A stretch of DNA of 51,007 bases, from the NCBI RefSeq assembly GCF_001995215.1, contig NZ_MUXN01000035.1, positions 1 through 51,007 of the forward strand. Direction: 5' to 3'. The first letter of the stretch is position 1. Every line of letters begins with the position of its first letter. Origin of the DNA: Amycolatopsis azurea DSM 43854. Its GTDB lineage: Bacteria > Actinomycetota > Actinomycetes > Mycobacteriales > Pseudonocardiaceae. The notes below the pieces were generated by a model. It saw only the letters and a list, made by a program, of their open reading frames with translations, did no database searches and had not been told where the DNA came from. The position numbers and the translations under genes were made by a program. Positions 15,413-23,315 of the stretch are shown piece by piece.

Positions 15413-16990
15413 TCAGGCCTGAGGGTCGCGGATCTGCTGCCAGATGAGGAAGTACGCCCGGTGCACGACGTGCGCGACGCGGCTCTGGGCGGGCGTAGCC
15501 CCGAAGGACGCGAAGGAGCGCCACCAGCCTGCGCGTTCCAGCGCGTGGGCGGCGAGTTCGGCCCGGGGCGCGCCCGGTTTGCCGAGCTGCGCGCCGATGT
15601 CGGCGTTGCTGCCGACCCGCAGGACCTCCTCGGACAGGTCCTCGGGCATGTCGACGGCGCCGGACGCGACCAGCGTGAGCGCTTCGAGCAGCCGGAGCTG
15701 GTGCGCCTCGGGCTTGGCGAGCAGGACCTCGATCGCGTCGTGGACGCGCTGCCGTTCGGCCGGGTCGCCTGACGCGTGGGCCAGCGCGGTGACCGACGCG
15801 AGCGCGGCGGCGGCCTTGATGCCGTCGGCGCGGGCGGCGAAGACGATGCTCAGCCGCTGGCGGACGGCTTCGAGCCCGGAGGCGTCGAGCAGCTTCCGCC
15901 GCAGCGAGCCCGCGGTGATCTCCGGTTCCTTGCGGATCGTCTCGACGGCGTACCGGACGCCGAACAAGTCCAGTTTCTCCAGCAGCCGCAGCCGCGTGCC
16001 CGCCGCGACGTCGCATTCCCAGCTGGTGAAGATGTCCGCCGAGATCAGCATGGTCTCGAGGATGTCGTCGTCCATCTCGGCCAGCTGGCGCAGCGCCTCG
16101 GCGTCGGGAGAGGAGAACCCGCCGGACTCGGCCGACTCCGCGATCAGCCCGATCACCGGCAGCACGTCCGCGATCCGCGGCTTCAGCGTCGCGGCCTGCT
16201 TCTCCGACAACAGCGTCGCGGCCTTCCACACGTCGCCGCCCGAGCCTTCGACCGACTCGGGCGCGATGGTGTCCGCCTTGTTGAGGACCGCGATCGCGTT
16301 GACCGGGCCGGCCTCGCGGCTCGCTGTCGCGGCGGTGAACGCGGCCAGCGCTTGCTGATCGTCGGCGCGTACGCCCTGCGTGACGACGTAGAGCACGGCC
16401 TCGGCGCCCGCGACGGCGTTGCGCGAGGTGTCGTCCAGCTCGTCCGAACCCTCTTCGTCCTCTTCTTCGTCATCGGGCTTGCGGTGCTTCGCCGCACCCA
16501 GCAGCTGCTCGGTCCGCGACACCGAAGCGGCGTCGAGCGACCCGAGACCCGGGGTGTCGATGACGGTCATGCCCTGGAGGACCGCGTTGGTGAGGTAGGC
16601 CTCGATATGCGAGACCTGGTCGATGTCGATGCCCAGCTCGGCCGGGATCATCCCGTCGGCGGAGAAGGGCAGCACCTGCTTGCGGCCGTCGTTGAAGACG
16701 ATCTCGACGCGGTCGACCGTGCCGTACTGGAACCGGGTCACCAGCCGGGTGCACTCGCCGACGTCGGTCGGCGCGACCCGGCGCCCGATCAGCGCGTTGA
16801 CCAGTGTGGACTTACCCGATTTGATCCGGCCGGCGACGGCGACCTGGAGCGGTCCGCCCAGCCTGCGCAGCACTTCGGCGAAGCCCGCGGCGGTGCGCGC
16901 GGACACCTGCGGCTGCAAGCGGTGGCAGAGGTTCGCCACGGACATCGACAGCGGACCGGCGAGACGGCCCTGTTCCGTCACCGAGGTCAC
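15413..16990 (-). CDS. Second dynamin-like GTPase
   Basis: A 525-residue dynamin-family GTPase: G1 GRIKSGKST (54-62), G3 DTPG (145-148), G4 NKAD (237-240). An acidic insert (KPDDEEEDEEGSDELDD, 171-187) lies between G3 and G4. The C-terminal half is helical, without a clear transmembrane hairpin, like IniC and the shorter partner of paired bacterial dynamins. It is probably the partner of the membrane-hairpin GTPase at 11827-13668. GTG at 16990 is preceded by GGGAGGGGG; the open frame continues far upstream but antisense to the kinase gene. It stands immediately upstream of the TetR-controlled operon with only 63 nt between. Confidence 0.85.
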   Translation of the reverse strand: MTSVTEQGRLAGPLSMSVANLCHRLQPQVSARTAAGFAEVLRRLGGPLQVAVAGRIKSGKSTLVNALIGRRVAPTDVGECTRLVTRFQYGTVDRVEIVFNDGRKQVLPFSADGMIPAELGIDIDQVSHIEAYLTNAVLQGMTVIDTPGLGSLDAASVSRTEQLLGAAKHRKPDDEEEDEEGSDELDDTSRNAVAGAEAVLYVVTQGVRADDQQALAAFTAATASREAGPVNAIAVLNKADTIAPESVEGSGGDVWKAATLLSEKQAATLKPRIADVLPVIGLIAESAESGGFSSPDAEALRQLAEMDDDILETMLISADIFTSWECDVAAGTRLRLLEKLDLFGVRYAVETIRKEPEITAGSLRRKLLDASGLEAVRQRLSIVFAARADGIKAAAALASVTALAHASGDPAERQRVHDAIEVLLAKPEAHQLRLLEALTLVASGAVDMPEDLSEEVLRVGSNADIGAQLGKPGAPRAELAAHALERAGWWRSFASFGATPAQSRVAHVVHRAYFLIWQQIRDPQA

Positions 16991-17107
16991 GGCGCCCACC
17001 CCCTCCCAGTCGTCGGGCCAGCCGACCCGAATCGTCCCATGCCGCTCATCCTCGGGTCGCACCGAAGGTGGTACCGGCGACCGACGCGCGAACGTCCGGG
17101 GCCGACA

Positions 17108-17113
17108 TAGTGT
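17108..17113 (+). promoter_or_regulatory. Probable -10 box (TAGTGT) for the kinase gene
   Basis: TAGTGT is followed by TACCAG and then the GTG at 17120; no ribosome site is visible, so a leaderless mRNA is likely. Confidence 0.5.
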
Positions 17114-17119
17114 TACCAG

Positions 17120-18343
17120 GTGCGACGGTTGAGCCTCTGGATGCGTGCCCACCCCATGGCGGGGGACAGTCTCATCGCCGTCGTCCTGTTGCTGACCGAC
17201 CTGCTGTTCTACGTGGCGGCGGTCGAGACGCCGGAAGTCCCGATGCCGCCCTGGTACGTGGTCGTTCCGCTGGACATCGCGATGGTCGCCCCGCTGGTCT
17301 TCCGGCGGAAGGCACCGCTGTGGTCGGCGTACCTGCTGCTGCTGATCGGCATCCCGCACGGGGCGCTGGAGCTGGGCGCGGCCAGCGCGTTCGCGTTGGT
17401 CATCAGCATCTACTCGGTGCTGGTCTACGTGGGACGCAAACAGGGGCTGCTGTACCTGCTGGCGACCTTCGTGGTCTCCGGGGTCCAGATGTGGGTCGAC
17501 CCGCCGGAGGACATGTGGGTACTGGTGATCATCGGTGTCTTCTCCGCCGCGCTGTGCTGGGCGCTCGGCGAGTTCGCGGGCGCGAGGCGCGCCTATCACG
17601 AGGAGGTGGAAGCCAGGTTGCATCTACTTGAGACGGAACGGGACCAGGCGACCAGGATCGCCGTCGGCGAGGAACGCGGACGGATCGCCCGTGAGCTGCA
17701 CGACGTCGTGGCGCACGCGGTGAGCGTGATGGTCGTGCAGGCCGACGGCGCGTCCTACGCGGTCGACGGGAATCCCGAGATGGCGAAACGGGCCTTGCAG
17801 ACGATTTCGGAGACCGGCCGCGGCGCGCTCGCCGAACTGCGGCGGCTGCTGGACGTGCTCCGCAGCGACGGTGACGACGAGCCGCGCGTGCCGCAGCCGG
17901 ACGCCAGCGCGCTGACCGACCTCGCGGACCGGATCCGCCAGGCGGGTGTCCCGGTGACCTTGGCGATCGGGTCCGACGCGCTGGAAGGGCTGCCCGCGGG
18001 TGTCTCGCTCGGGGTGTACCGGATCGTGCAGGAGTCGCTGACGAACACGCTGAAGCACGCCGGGCAGGGCGCGCAGGCGGAGGTGCTGGTGCGCCGGGAG
18101 AAGGACGTGATCGACGTCCGGGTCACCGACGACGGCGCCGGCCGCGCGAAACAGCTGGTGCCCGCCGCCGCGAAGACGGCGTCGCAGACGGCACCGCCGA
18201 GGAAGCTCGCCGTCCCCGGCGGGAACGGATTGATCGGAATGAGGGAACGGGCGAACGTCTTCGGCGGCACGCTGGAGGTCGGGCCCGCTCCCGGTGGAGG
18301 GTGGCAGGTGCACGCGAGGCTCCCGGTTAGGTTGGCGACGTGA
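17120..18343 (+). CDS. Sensor histidine kinase (NarL-type system)
   Basis: A 407-residue membrane kinase of the HisKA_3 (NarX/DesK-like) class. Five to six transmembrane helices occupy residues 15-150, a coiled coil follows (155-180), then the dimerisation motif ERGRIARELHDVVAHAVSVM with phospho-accepting H194. The HATPase domain includes VQESLTNTLKHA, VTDDGAG and GGNGLIGMRERA. There is no extracellular sensor domain, so the signal is probably within the membrane. The GTG start follows TAGTGT by 6 nt. The stop overlaps the response regulator start (GTGA). Confidence 0.9.
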   Translation: MRRLSLWMRAHPMAGDSLIAVVLLLTDLLFYVAAVETPEVPMPPWYVVVPLDIAMVAPLVFRRKAPLWSAYLLLLIGIPHGALELGAASAFALVISIYSVLVYVGRKQGLLYLLATFVVSGVQMWVDPPEDMWVLVIIGVFSAALCWALGEFAGARRAYHEEVEARLHLLETERDQATRIAVGEERGRIARELHDVVAHAVSVMVVQADGASYAVDGNPEMAKRALQTISETGRGALAELRRLLDVLRSDGDDEPRVPQPDASALTDLADRIRQAGVPVTLAIGSDALEGLPAGVSLGVYRIVQESLTNTLKHAGQGAQAEVLVRREKDVIDVRVTDDGAGRAKQLVPAAAKTASQTAPPRKLAVPGGNGLIGMRERANVFGGTLEVGPAPGGGWQVHARLPVRLAT

Positions 18344-18996
18344 TCAGGGTGGTGGTCGTCGACGACCAGGAATTGATGCGCGTCGGGTTCCGGATGGTCC
18401 TGGGCGCGCAGGCGGACATCGATGTCGTCGGCGAGGCGGGTGACGGTGCGCAGGCCATCCGCCTGGCGGAAGAGCTGCGGCCCGACGTCGTGCTGATGGA
18501 CGTCCGGATGCCGGTGCTGGACGGGGTCGAGGCGACGAAGCGGATCGTCGAAGCCGGGACGGCGCGGGTGCTCGTGATGACGACGTTCGACCTGGACGAG
18601 TACGTCTACTCGGCGTTGCAGGGCGGGGCGAGCGGGTTCCTGCTGAAGGACACGCAGCCGGATCACCTGGTGTCGGCGCTGCGGGCGGTCGCTTCGGGCG
18701 ACGCCGTGGTCTCGCCTTCGGTGACCAGGCGGCTGCTCGACCGGTTCGTCGGCGGCGGCGGGAAGCCGATGCGGGACGCGGCCGAGCTCGACGTCCTCAC
18801 CGAGCGGGAGCGCGAGGTGCTCGTGCTGATCGCGAAGGGCCTCTCGAACCTGGAGATCGCCGAGACGCTGTTCCTGTCCGAGGCGACGGTGAAGACGCAC
18901 GTCGGGCGGATCCTGTCCAAGCTGGACCTGCGCGATCGGGTGCAGGCCGTGGTGCTCGCCTACGAGACCGGGCTGGCGCGTCCCGGGGTCACCTGA
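18340..18996 (+). CDS. NarL/LuxR-family response regulator
   Basis: A 218-residue response regulator: receiver domain with acid pocket D8/D9, phosphorylation site D54 (LMDVRMP), T in TTFDLDEY and K in LLKD; then a LuxR-type HTH (LTEREREVLVLIAKGLSNLEIAETLFLSEATVKTHVGRIL) near 153-197. The GTG start overlaps the kinase stop by 4 nt, so both parts are made together. No transporter gene is directly linked. The close VOC gene 81 nt downstream and the ABC-2 pair at 21.4 kb are possible targets, without proof. Confidence 0.92.
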   Translation: MIRVVVVDDQELMRVGFRMVLGAQADIDVVGEAGDGAQAIRLAEELRPDVVLMDVRMPVLDGVEATKRIVEAGTARVLVMTTFDLDEYVYSALQGGASGFLLKDTQPDHLVSALRAVASGDAVVSPSVTRRLLDRFVGGGGKPMRDAAELDVLTEREREVLVLIAKGLSNLEIAETLFLSEATVKTHVGRILSKLDLRDRVQAVVLAYETGLARPGVT

Positions 18997-19008
18997 AACC
19001 CGCCCGGA

Positions 19009-19033
19009 AAAGTGGTCATTCGGTGAGCACTTT
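19009..19033. other. Imperfect inverted repeat AAAGTGGTCA
   Basis: 10-bp arms with one mismatch (19009-19018 / 19024-19033), 12 nt after the response regulator stop. It could be a weak terminator or an operator for the VOC gene. Confidence 0.3.
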
Positions 19034-19077
19034 GCGGTGGATCCTTCTTCTCAGAGCCACTACTTGAGGAGAAGGAA

Positions 19078-19491
19078 ATGCTGCGAGGTCTCACCACCAC
19101 CACGTTCTACGCCGACGACCTGGGTGCCGCGATCGCGTGGTACTCGGACCTGTTCGGGATCGAGCCGTACTTCGTACGCGACGGTCATGACGGGGAGCCG
19201 GCGTACGCGGAGTTCCGGATCGGCGACTACCAGCACGAGTTCGGCCTGGTCCGCAGTGACTACCGGCCGGCACTGGCGCAGCCCGGACCCGGTGGCGCCA
19301 TCGCGAACTGGGCCGTCGACAACATCGAGGACGCCTTCGCGAAGCTGCTCGACAAGGGCGCGAAGGAGTACGAGCCGATCATCGAACGCGGTCCCGGCTT
19401 CGTGACGGCGGCCGTCGTCGACCCGTTCGGCAACGTCCTCGGCGTGATGTTCAACCAGCATTACCTGGACGTGCTGGCCGGGAAGAAGTGA
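19078..19491 (+). CDS. VOC-superfamily (glyoxalase-like) protein
   Basis: A 137-residue protein with the paired beta-alpha-beta-beta-beta modules of the vicinal-oxygen-chelate fold: MLRGLTTTTFYADDLGAAIAWYSDLFG at the N-terminus and VVDPFGNVLGVMFNQHYL at the C-terminus. VOC proteins include glyoxalases, dioxygenases and resistance proteins; which applies here is not known. The strong ribosome site AGGAGAAGGAA lies directly before the ATG. The gene ends in a convergent gap filled with two palindromic repeats. Confidence 0.8.
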   Translation: MLRGLTTTTFYADDLGAAIAWYSDLFGIEPYFVRDGHDGEPAYAEFRIGDYQHEFGLVRSDYRPALAQPGPGGAIANWAVDNIEDAFAKLLDKGAKEYEPIIERGPGFVTAAVVDPFGNVLGVMFNQHYLDVLAGKK

Positions 19492-19537
19492 CAAGTGGGG
19501 CAAGCGTGCCTGGCGCTTCGAGGCCGGCTCACGGCCG

Positions 19538-19592
19538 TGTCGCGAAAGCCACTTTCGGGACGTCAGGTGTCCCGAAAGTGGCTTTCGCGACA
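19538..19592. repeat. Double palindrome, GAAAGCCAC family
   Basis: Perfect 24-bp inverted repeat (19538-19561 / 19569-19592) with a 7-nt spacer. Each arm is itself a near-palindrome centred on CCA (left) or TGG (right). It lies between convergent genes. Confidence 0.9.
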
Positions 19593-19682
19593 TGCCTGAC
19601 CGGGGCGTTCCATGGGCCGTGGGGAGGCATCGCGAAGCGGTTCCACACTGCCGGGCGCTCGCCGCTTGTCGCCGCTGATGAC

Positions 19683-19735
19683 GTTGCGAAAGCCACTTTC
19701 GCAACACTGAAGGTTGTGAAAGTGGCTTTCGCGAC
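19683..19735. repeat. Double palindrome, GAAAGCCAC family
   Basis: The left arm 19683-19705 is a perfect self-palindrome with 10-bp half-arms around CCA. After the spacer ACTGAAG comes the right arm 19713-19735 with two changes. It stands in the same convergent gap as the preceding copy. Confidence 0.9.
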
Positions 19736-19782
19736 ACGCCACCTTTGCCCTACCCCTCAGTAGCTCCCCGGCCAGCCCGGCC

Positions 19783-20694
19783 TCAGCGGTAGAGCGAGTG
19801 GTCGGCCGTCGCCGTGTCCTGGCCCGTCTCCCGGACTTCGGCCATCCACTTGCCGAAGTCGGGGCGCGAGCCGTCGACGTCGGTCAGGCCGTACTCGTTC
19901 ATCAGGGTCCACGACGCCAGCGTCTTGCCCGCGAACCGCGAGACCTCCGGGTCGGTCGCCAGCTTCGCGACACCGCGCCCGAGCAGCGCCGGGGTCTCCG
20001 AGATGGCGAAGTCGACCGGGGCGGCCTTGCCCACCGCGTCGCGCCAGGTCTCCTCGGTGACGCCGAAGTAGTCCAGCATCGCCTCGGACCGCAGGAATCC
20101 CGGCGTGACGGTCATGCCGACGCATTCGTACTTCTTCAGTTCGGCGCCGAGTGCCCGGCCGATCGCCCGGATGCCGCATTTCGCGAGGAAGTACGGGATC
20201 CCCGCGCCGACGTACTCGTCGTGGTCACCGTCGGTGACTTCGATGACGAGACCACCCTCCCGCCGGACGACCAGCGGGAGCAGCCGGTGCAACGCGATCA
20301 GATGCGTGTCGAGCGCGTTGTGCACCAGCGTGAGCGCGTCGTCGAGGCTGGAGTTCCAGTACGCCCCGTCGAAGTCGGCGAACTGGTCTCCGCCCCAGAC
20401 GTCGTCGACCAGGAGGTCGATCCGGCCGTCCACTTCGGACTCGATCCGCGCCTTCAGCGCGTCCACATCGGACACTTCGGTGAAGTCGGTGCGGACGGGG
20501 ATTCCCCAGCCGCCCGCCGCGTCGACGAGCTCCGCGGTGTCCTCGATCGTCTCCGACCGCTTCATCGGCGACTGCCGGTCCCTCGTCGTGCGGCCGGTGA
20601 CGAACACCGTCCAGCCGAGCCTGCCCAGCTCCACCGCGATCGCCCGGCCGCATCCTCGCGTCGCCCCCGTGACGACGGCCACTTTCCGGTCCAT
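19783..20694 (-). CDS. SDR-family oxidoreductase
   Basis: A 303-residue short-chain dehydrogenase/reductase-like protein. The NAD(P)-binding motif TGATRGCGRAIA is at 9-20 and the catalytic YxxxK is YFLAK (168-172). The usual active-site serine about 13 residues before the tyrosine is replaced: the strand ends IEVTDG (T154), so activity may be altered. The C-terminal region (TLASWTLMNEYGLTDVDGSRPDFGKWMAEV) is longer than in classical SDRs. The ATG follows the stop of the TetR gene without any gap (TGAATG), so the two are co-transcribed and the repressor probably controls the enzyme. Confidence 0.82.
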   Translation of the reverse strand: MDRKVAVVTGATRGCGRAIAVELGRLGWTVFVTGRTTRDRQSPMKRSETIEDTAELVDAAGGWGIPVRTDFTEVSDVDALKARIESEVDGRIDLLVDDVWGGDQFADFDGAYWNSSLDDALTLVHNALDTHLIALHRLLPLVVRREGGLVIEVTDGDHDEYVGAGIPYFLAKCGIRAIGRALGAELKKYECVGMTVTPGFLRSEAMLDYFGVTEETWRDAVGKAAPVDFAISETPALLGRGVAKLATDPEVSRFAGKTLASWTLMNEYGLTDVDGSRPDFGKWMAEVRETGQDTATADHSLYR

Positions 20695-21273
20695 TCAGGA
20701 CACTCCTTTCCACGCGGTCAGCACCGCGTCCACGTCTTGCCCCAATCGATCGGCGATCCGGCCCTTCGGCCGGATCGACCAATCCAGCGCGGCCCCGTTC
20801 GCCACCCCCAGCAGCACTCGCGCCGCACGGACGACCCCCGGTGCGCCCGGCAGGTCGCGCGCCGCGACCCGCGTCAGCCGCCGGAGTTCCGCTTCCACGG
20901 CGGTGAAATGCGCACCGAGCAGGGCACGGAGTTCCGGATCGCCGATGTCCACCCCCAGCTGCCCGAGGTGATTCGCCGCCGTCTCCGCGGTGCCCAGCCC
21001 CTCGTAGACCACTACGACCGCCGCCCGCAGGGCCTCCACGGGATCGGCCAGCTCGCCGCATTCCCGCATCAGTCCCACGACGGATCGCGTGTTCAACCGG
21101 CTCAACGCCTGCAGGAGGCCGGTTTTCGAGCCGAACCGCTGGGCGACCGTGCCGACCGCGACGCCGGCCTCCGCCGCCACCTGAGCCAGCGTGAAACCGG
21201 GGCCGACCTTGCCGATCACGGTCCCCGCCGCTTCCAGCAGCCGTTCGTCGGTGATGGTGCGGGGTCTCGCCAT
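20695..21273 (-). CDS. TetR-family regulator of the SDR gene
   Basis: A 192-residue TetR protein; the HTH lies at about 9-50 (RLLEAAGTVIGKVGPGFTLAQVAAEAGVAVGTVAQRFGSKTGLL). It is the first gene of a two-gene operon with the SDR. A near-perfect palindrome with TGAACC/GGTTCA arms (21278-21299) stands only 4 nt upstream of the ATG, an ideal place for autorepression. The minus-strand TTCAAT inside it, 6 nt before the ATG, may be the -10 box of a leaderless mRNA. The ligand is unknown. Confidence 0.88.
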   Translation of the reverse strand: MARPRTITDERLLEAAGTVIGKVGPGFTLAQVAAEAGVAVGTVAQRFGSKTGLLQALSRLNTRSVVGLMRECGELADPVEALRAAVVVVYEGLGTAETAANHLGQLGVDIGDPELRALLGAHFTAVEAELRRLTRVAARDLPGAPGVVRAARVLLGVANGAALDWSIRPKGRIADRLGQDVDAVLTAWKGVS

Positions 21274-21277
21274 CCGA

Positions 21278-21299
21278 TTATTGAACCACGGTTCATTAA
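21278..21299 (-). promoter_or_regulatory. TetR operator overlapping the promoter
   Basis: 10-bp arms with one mismatch (TTATTGAACC / GGTTCATTAA) around a 2-nt centre, immediately upstream of the TetR start codon. Confidence 0.75.
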
Positions 21300-21463
21300 C
21301 CCCGGCGATTCAGGGTCACTCTCAGGGGTGTCACCGATCGCGTACGCCGTCCGGAGACGGCAAGCTACTTCTCAGGTCGGGTACCAGGTTGGCACCTCAG
21401 GATGACGCGCCCGGCCACCCACATGGACGACGATTGTTCTCGCAGTCGCCGAGGGGAGCAGAC

Positions 21464-22402
21464 ATGATCGAGGCAGCGGGCCTCACCAAGCGGTACGGCA
21501 AGACACTGGCGGTGAACAACCTGTCCTTCTCCGTCGCGAGCGGGAAGGTCACCGGTTTCCTCGGCCCCAACGGGGCGGGAAAGTCGACGACCATGCGGAT
21601 GATCCTCGGCCTGGACAATCCGACCTCGGGTCAGGTCCGCATCGGCGGCAAGCAGTACCGCGAGCTGAAGGACCCGTTGCGGACCGTCGGCGCGCTGCTG
21701 GACGCCAAGTGGGTGCACCCCAACCGGTCGGCGCGGGCCCATCTGCGGTGGATGGCGAAGTCCAACAAGATCGCGGAGAGCCGGGTCGACGAGGTGCTCG
21801 AGACCGTGGGGCTCACCAGCGTCGCCGGGAAGCGCGCCGGCGGGTTCTCCCTCGGCATGTCGCAGCGGCTGGGGATCGCGGCCGCGCTGCTGGGCGACCC
21901 CGAGGTCCTCCTGTTCGACGAGCCGGTCAACGGCCTCGACCCCGAGGGCATCCTCTGGATCCGCAAGTTCATGCACCGGCTGGCCGACGACGGCCGCACG
22001 GTGTTCGTTTCCTCGCACCTCCTCTCGGAGATGGCGCTGACCGCGAGCCAGCTGATCGTGATCGGCAAGGGACAGCTGATCTCCCAGTCCTCCACCGAGG
22101 ACTTCGTGTCGCGGGCCGCCGAGAACACGGTCAAGGTCCGCTCGCCGCAACTGGCCGAGCTGCGCTCCGCGCTGACTCAGGCGAGCGCCCAGGTCACCGA
22201 CGAGGACCGCGCGATCGTCGTGTCCGGTTTGGACAGTGCCAAGATCGGCGAGATCGCCGCGGCCAACAAGATCGTGCTGCACGAGCTCAGCCCGCAGACC
22301 GGCTCCCTGGAGCAGGCCTTCATGCAGATCACCGGCGATTCGGTCGAGTACCACACCGGTCTCGAAGCCGAAGCCGCCGAAGTGGTCTCCGCCGCCCAGT
22401 AG
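21464..22402 (+). CDS. ABC-2 type transporter ATPase, copy 1
   Basis: A 312-residue ABC ATPase: Walker A GPNGAGKST (34-42), signature FSLGMSQRLGIA, Walker B VLLFDEPVNGLDPEG, H-loop SSHLL, and a C-terminal DUF4162-like extension (residues about 215-300). It belongs to the DrrA/BcrA-like group that powers ABC-2 permeases for drug or lantibiotic export. The ATG is preceded by GAGGGGAG. It is followed after 28 nt by its permease. It is closely similar along its whole length to the ATPase at 23316, so the two modules are tandem paralogues. Confidence 0.92.
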   Translation: MIEAAGLTKRYGKTLAVNNLSFSVASGKVTGFLGPNGAGKSTTMRMILGLDNPTSGQVRIGGKQYRELKDPLRTVGALLDAKWVHPNRSARAHLRWMAKSNKIAESRVDEVLETVGLTSVAGKRAGGFSLGMSQRLGIAAALLGDPEVLLFDEPVNGLDPEGILWIRKFMHRLADDGRTVFVSSHLLSEMALTASQLIVIGKGQLISQSSTEDFVSRAAENTVKVRSPQLAELRSALTQASAQVTDEDRAIVVSGLDSAKIGEIAAANKIVLHELSPQTGSLEQAFMQITGDSVEYHTGLEAEAAEVVSAAQ

Positions 22403-22430
22403 CCGTTCACCTTCTGAGGAAAGAAAAGCC

Positions 22431-23162
22431 ATGACTCTGCTCGCTGTGGAACGCATCAAGCTGTTCACCACACGCTCACCGTGGTGGTGCGCGCTGATCA
22501 CCCTCGCGGTCGTGATCGGCTTCGCCGCCATCTTCGCCGGGGCCGCCCCGTCGGGTGAATTCACCGACGTCTCGAACTCCCAGTTCGGCTACGTCTTCGG
22601 CATGACCGTGATCATGGTGCTGGCCGCGCTTTCGGTGACCACCGAATACCGCTTCGGCACCATCCGCACCACCTTCCAGGCCGTGCCGAACCGCAAGGCG
22701 GCGCTGCTGGCGAAGACCGGCGTCGTCGCGCTGCTCTCGCTCGTGATCGGCGAGATCGCCGCGTTCGCCGCCTGGGGCCTCGCCTCGGTCATGCGGCCGG
22801 AAGACCTCATGCTGAACACCACCGCGGAGTGGATCAGCGTCGCCGGGGTCGGCGTCGTGTTCGCGCTCGCCTCGGTGATCGCGGTCGCCGTCGGCATCCT
22901 GATCCGGCAGAGCGCCGGCGCCATCTCGCTCCTGCTGATCTACGTCCTCGCGGTGGAGAACCTGATCCAGCTGATCCCGAAGATCGGCAAGGACATCTAC
23001 GACTGGATGCCGTTCCACGTCGCGGACAGGTTCCTCAACGGTTCGGGTCCCGCCGCCGCGGACGCGCCCTTGAGCCAGGGCGGGTCGCTGGCCTACTTCG
23101 CCGGTTTCGCGCTGGTGATGCTGGTCGTCTCGCTGGTCGTCGCCGACAAGCGCGACGCGTAA
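22431..23162 (+). CDS. ABC-2 type permease, copy 1
   Basis: A 243-residue permease with six membrane helices. The N-terminal LLAVERIKLFTTRSPWWCALI and the block TEYRFGTIRTTFQAVPNRKAALLAK are shared with the copy-2 permease (24230-24982), as is the segment before the last helices (IPKIGKDIYDWMPF versus IPRVGDDIYQWMPF). Substrate unknown; self-resistance or lipid/peptide export is typical for this size class. The ATG at 22431 is preceded by GAGGAAAG; upstream in-frame codons overlap the ATPase gene. Confidence 0.88.
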   Translation: MTLLAVERIKLFTTRSPWWCALITLAVVIGFAAIFAGAAPSGEFTDVSNSQFGYVFGMTVIMVLAALSVTTEYRFGTIRTTFQAVPNRKAALLAKTGVVALLSLVIGEIAAFAAWGLASVMRPEDLMLNTTAEWISVAGVGVVFALASVIAVAVGILIRQSAGAISLLLIYVLAVENLIQLIPKIGKDIYDWMPFHVADRFLNGSGPAAADAPLSQGGSLAYFAGFALVMLVVSLVVADKRDA

Positions 23163-23238
23163 GAACTTCCACAGGGGAGAAGCCGGACGTCCCGCTCGGG
23201 GGAGCTGGGCGTCCGGCCGGGGAGAAAAAGGGGAACAA

Positions 23239-23275
23239 GGACCGGGCCGCCTGTCGGGGGGCGGCCCGGTCCTTT
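23239..23275 (+). terminator. Terminator after ABC copy 1
   Basis: A 13-bp perfect GC stem (23239-23251 / 23260-23272) with 8-nt loop, followed by TTT. It separates the two ABC modules. Confidence 0.8.
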
Positions 23276-23315
23276 CCCCGTTGGTAATGTCGGAATCCAC
23301 CTGGCGGGAGGGTCG

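Noticed and set aside
19488..19763. 91-residue frame after the VOC gene
   Set aside because: It is made almost entirely of the palindromic repeats (VAKATFGTSG, VPKVAFAT); no ribosome site.
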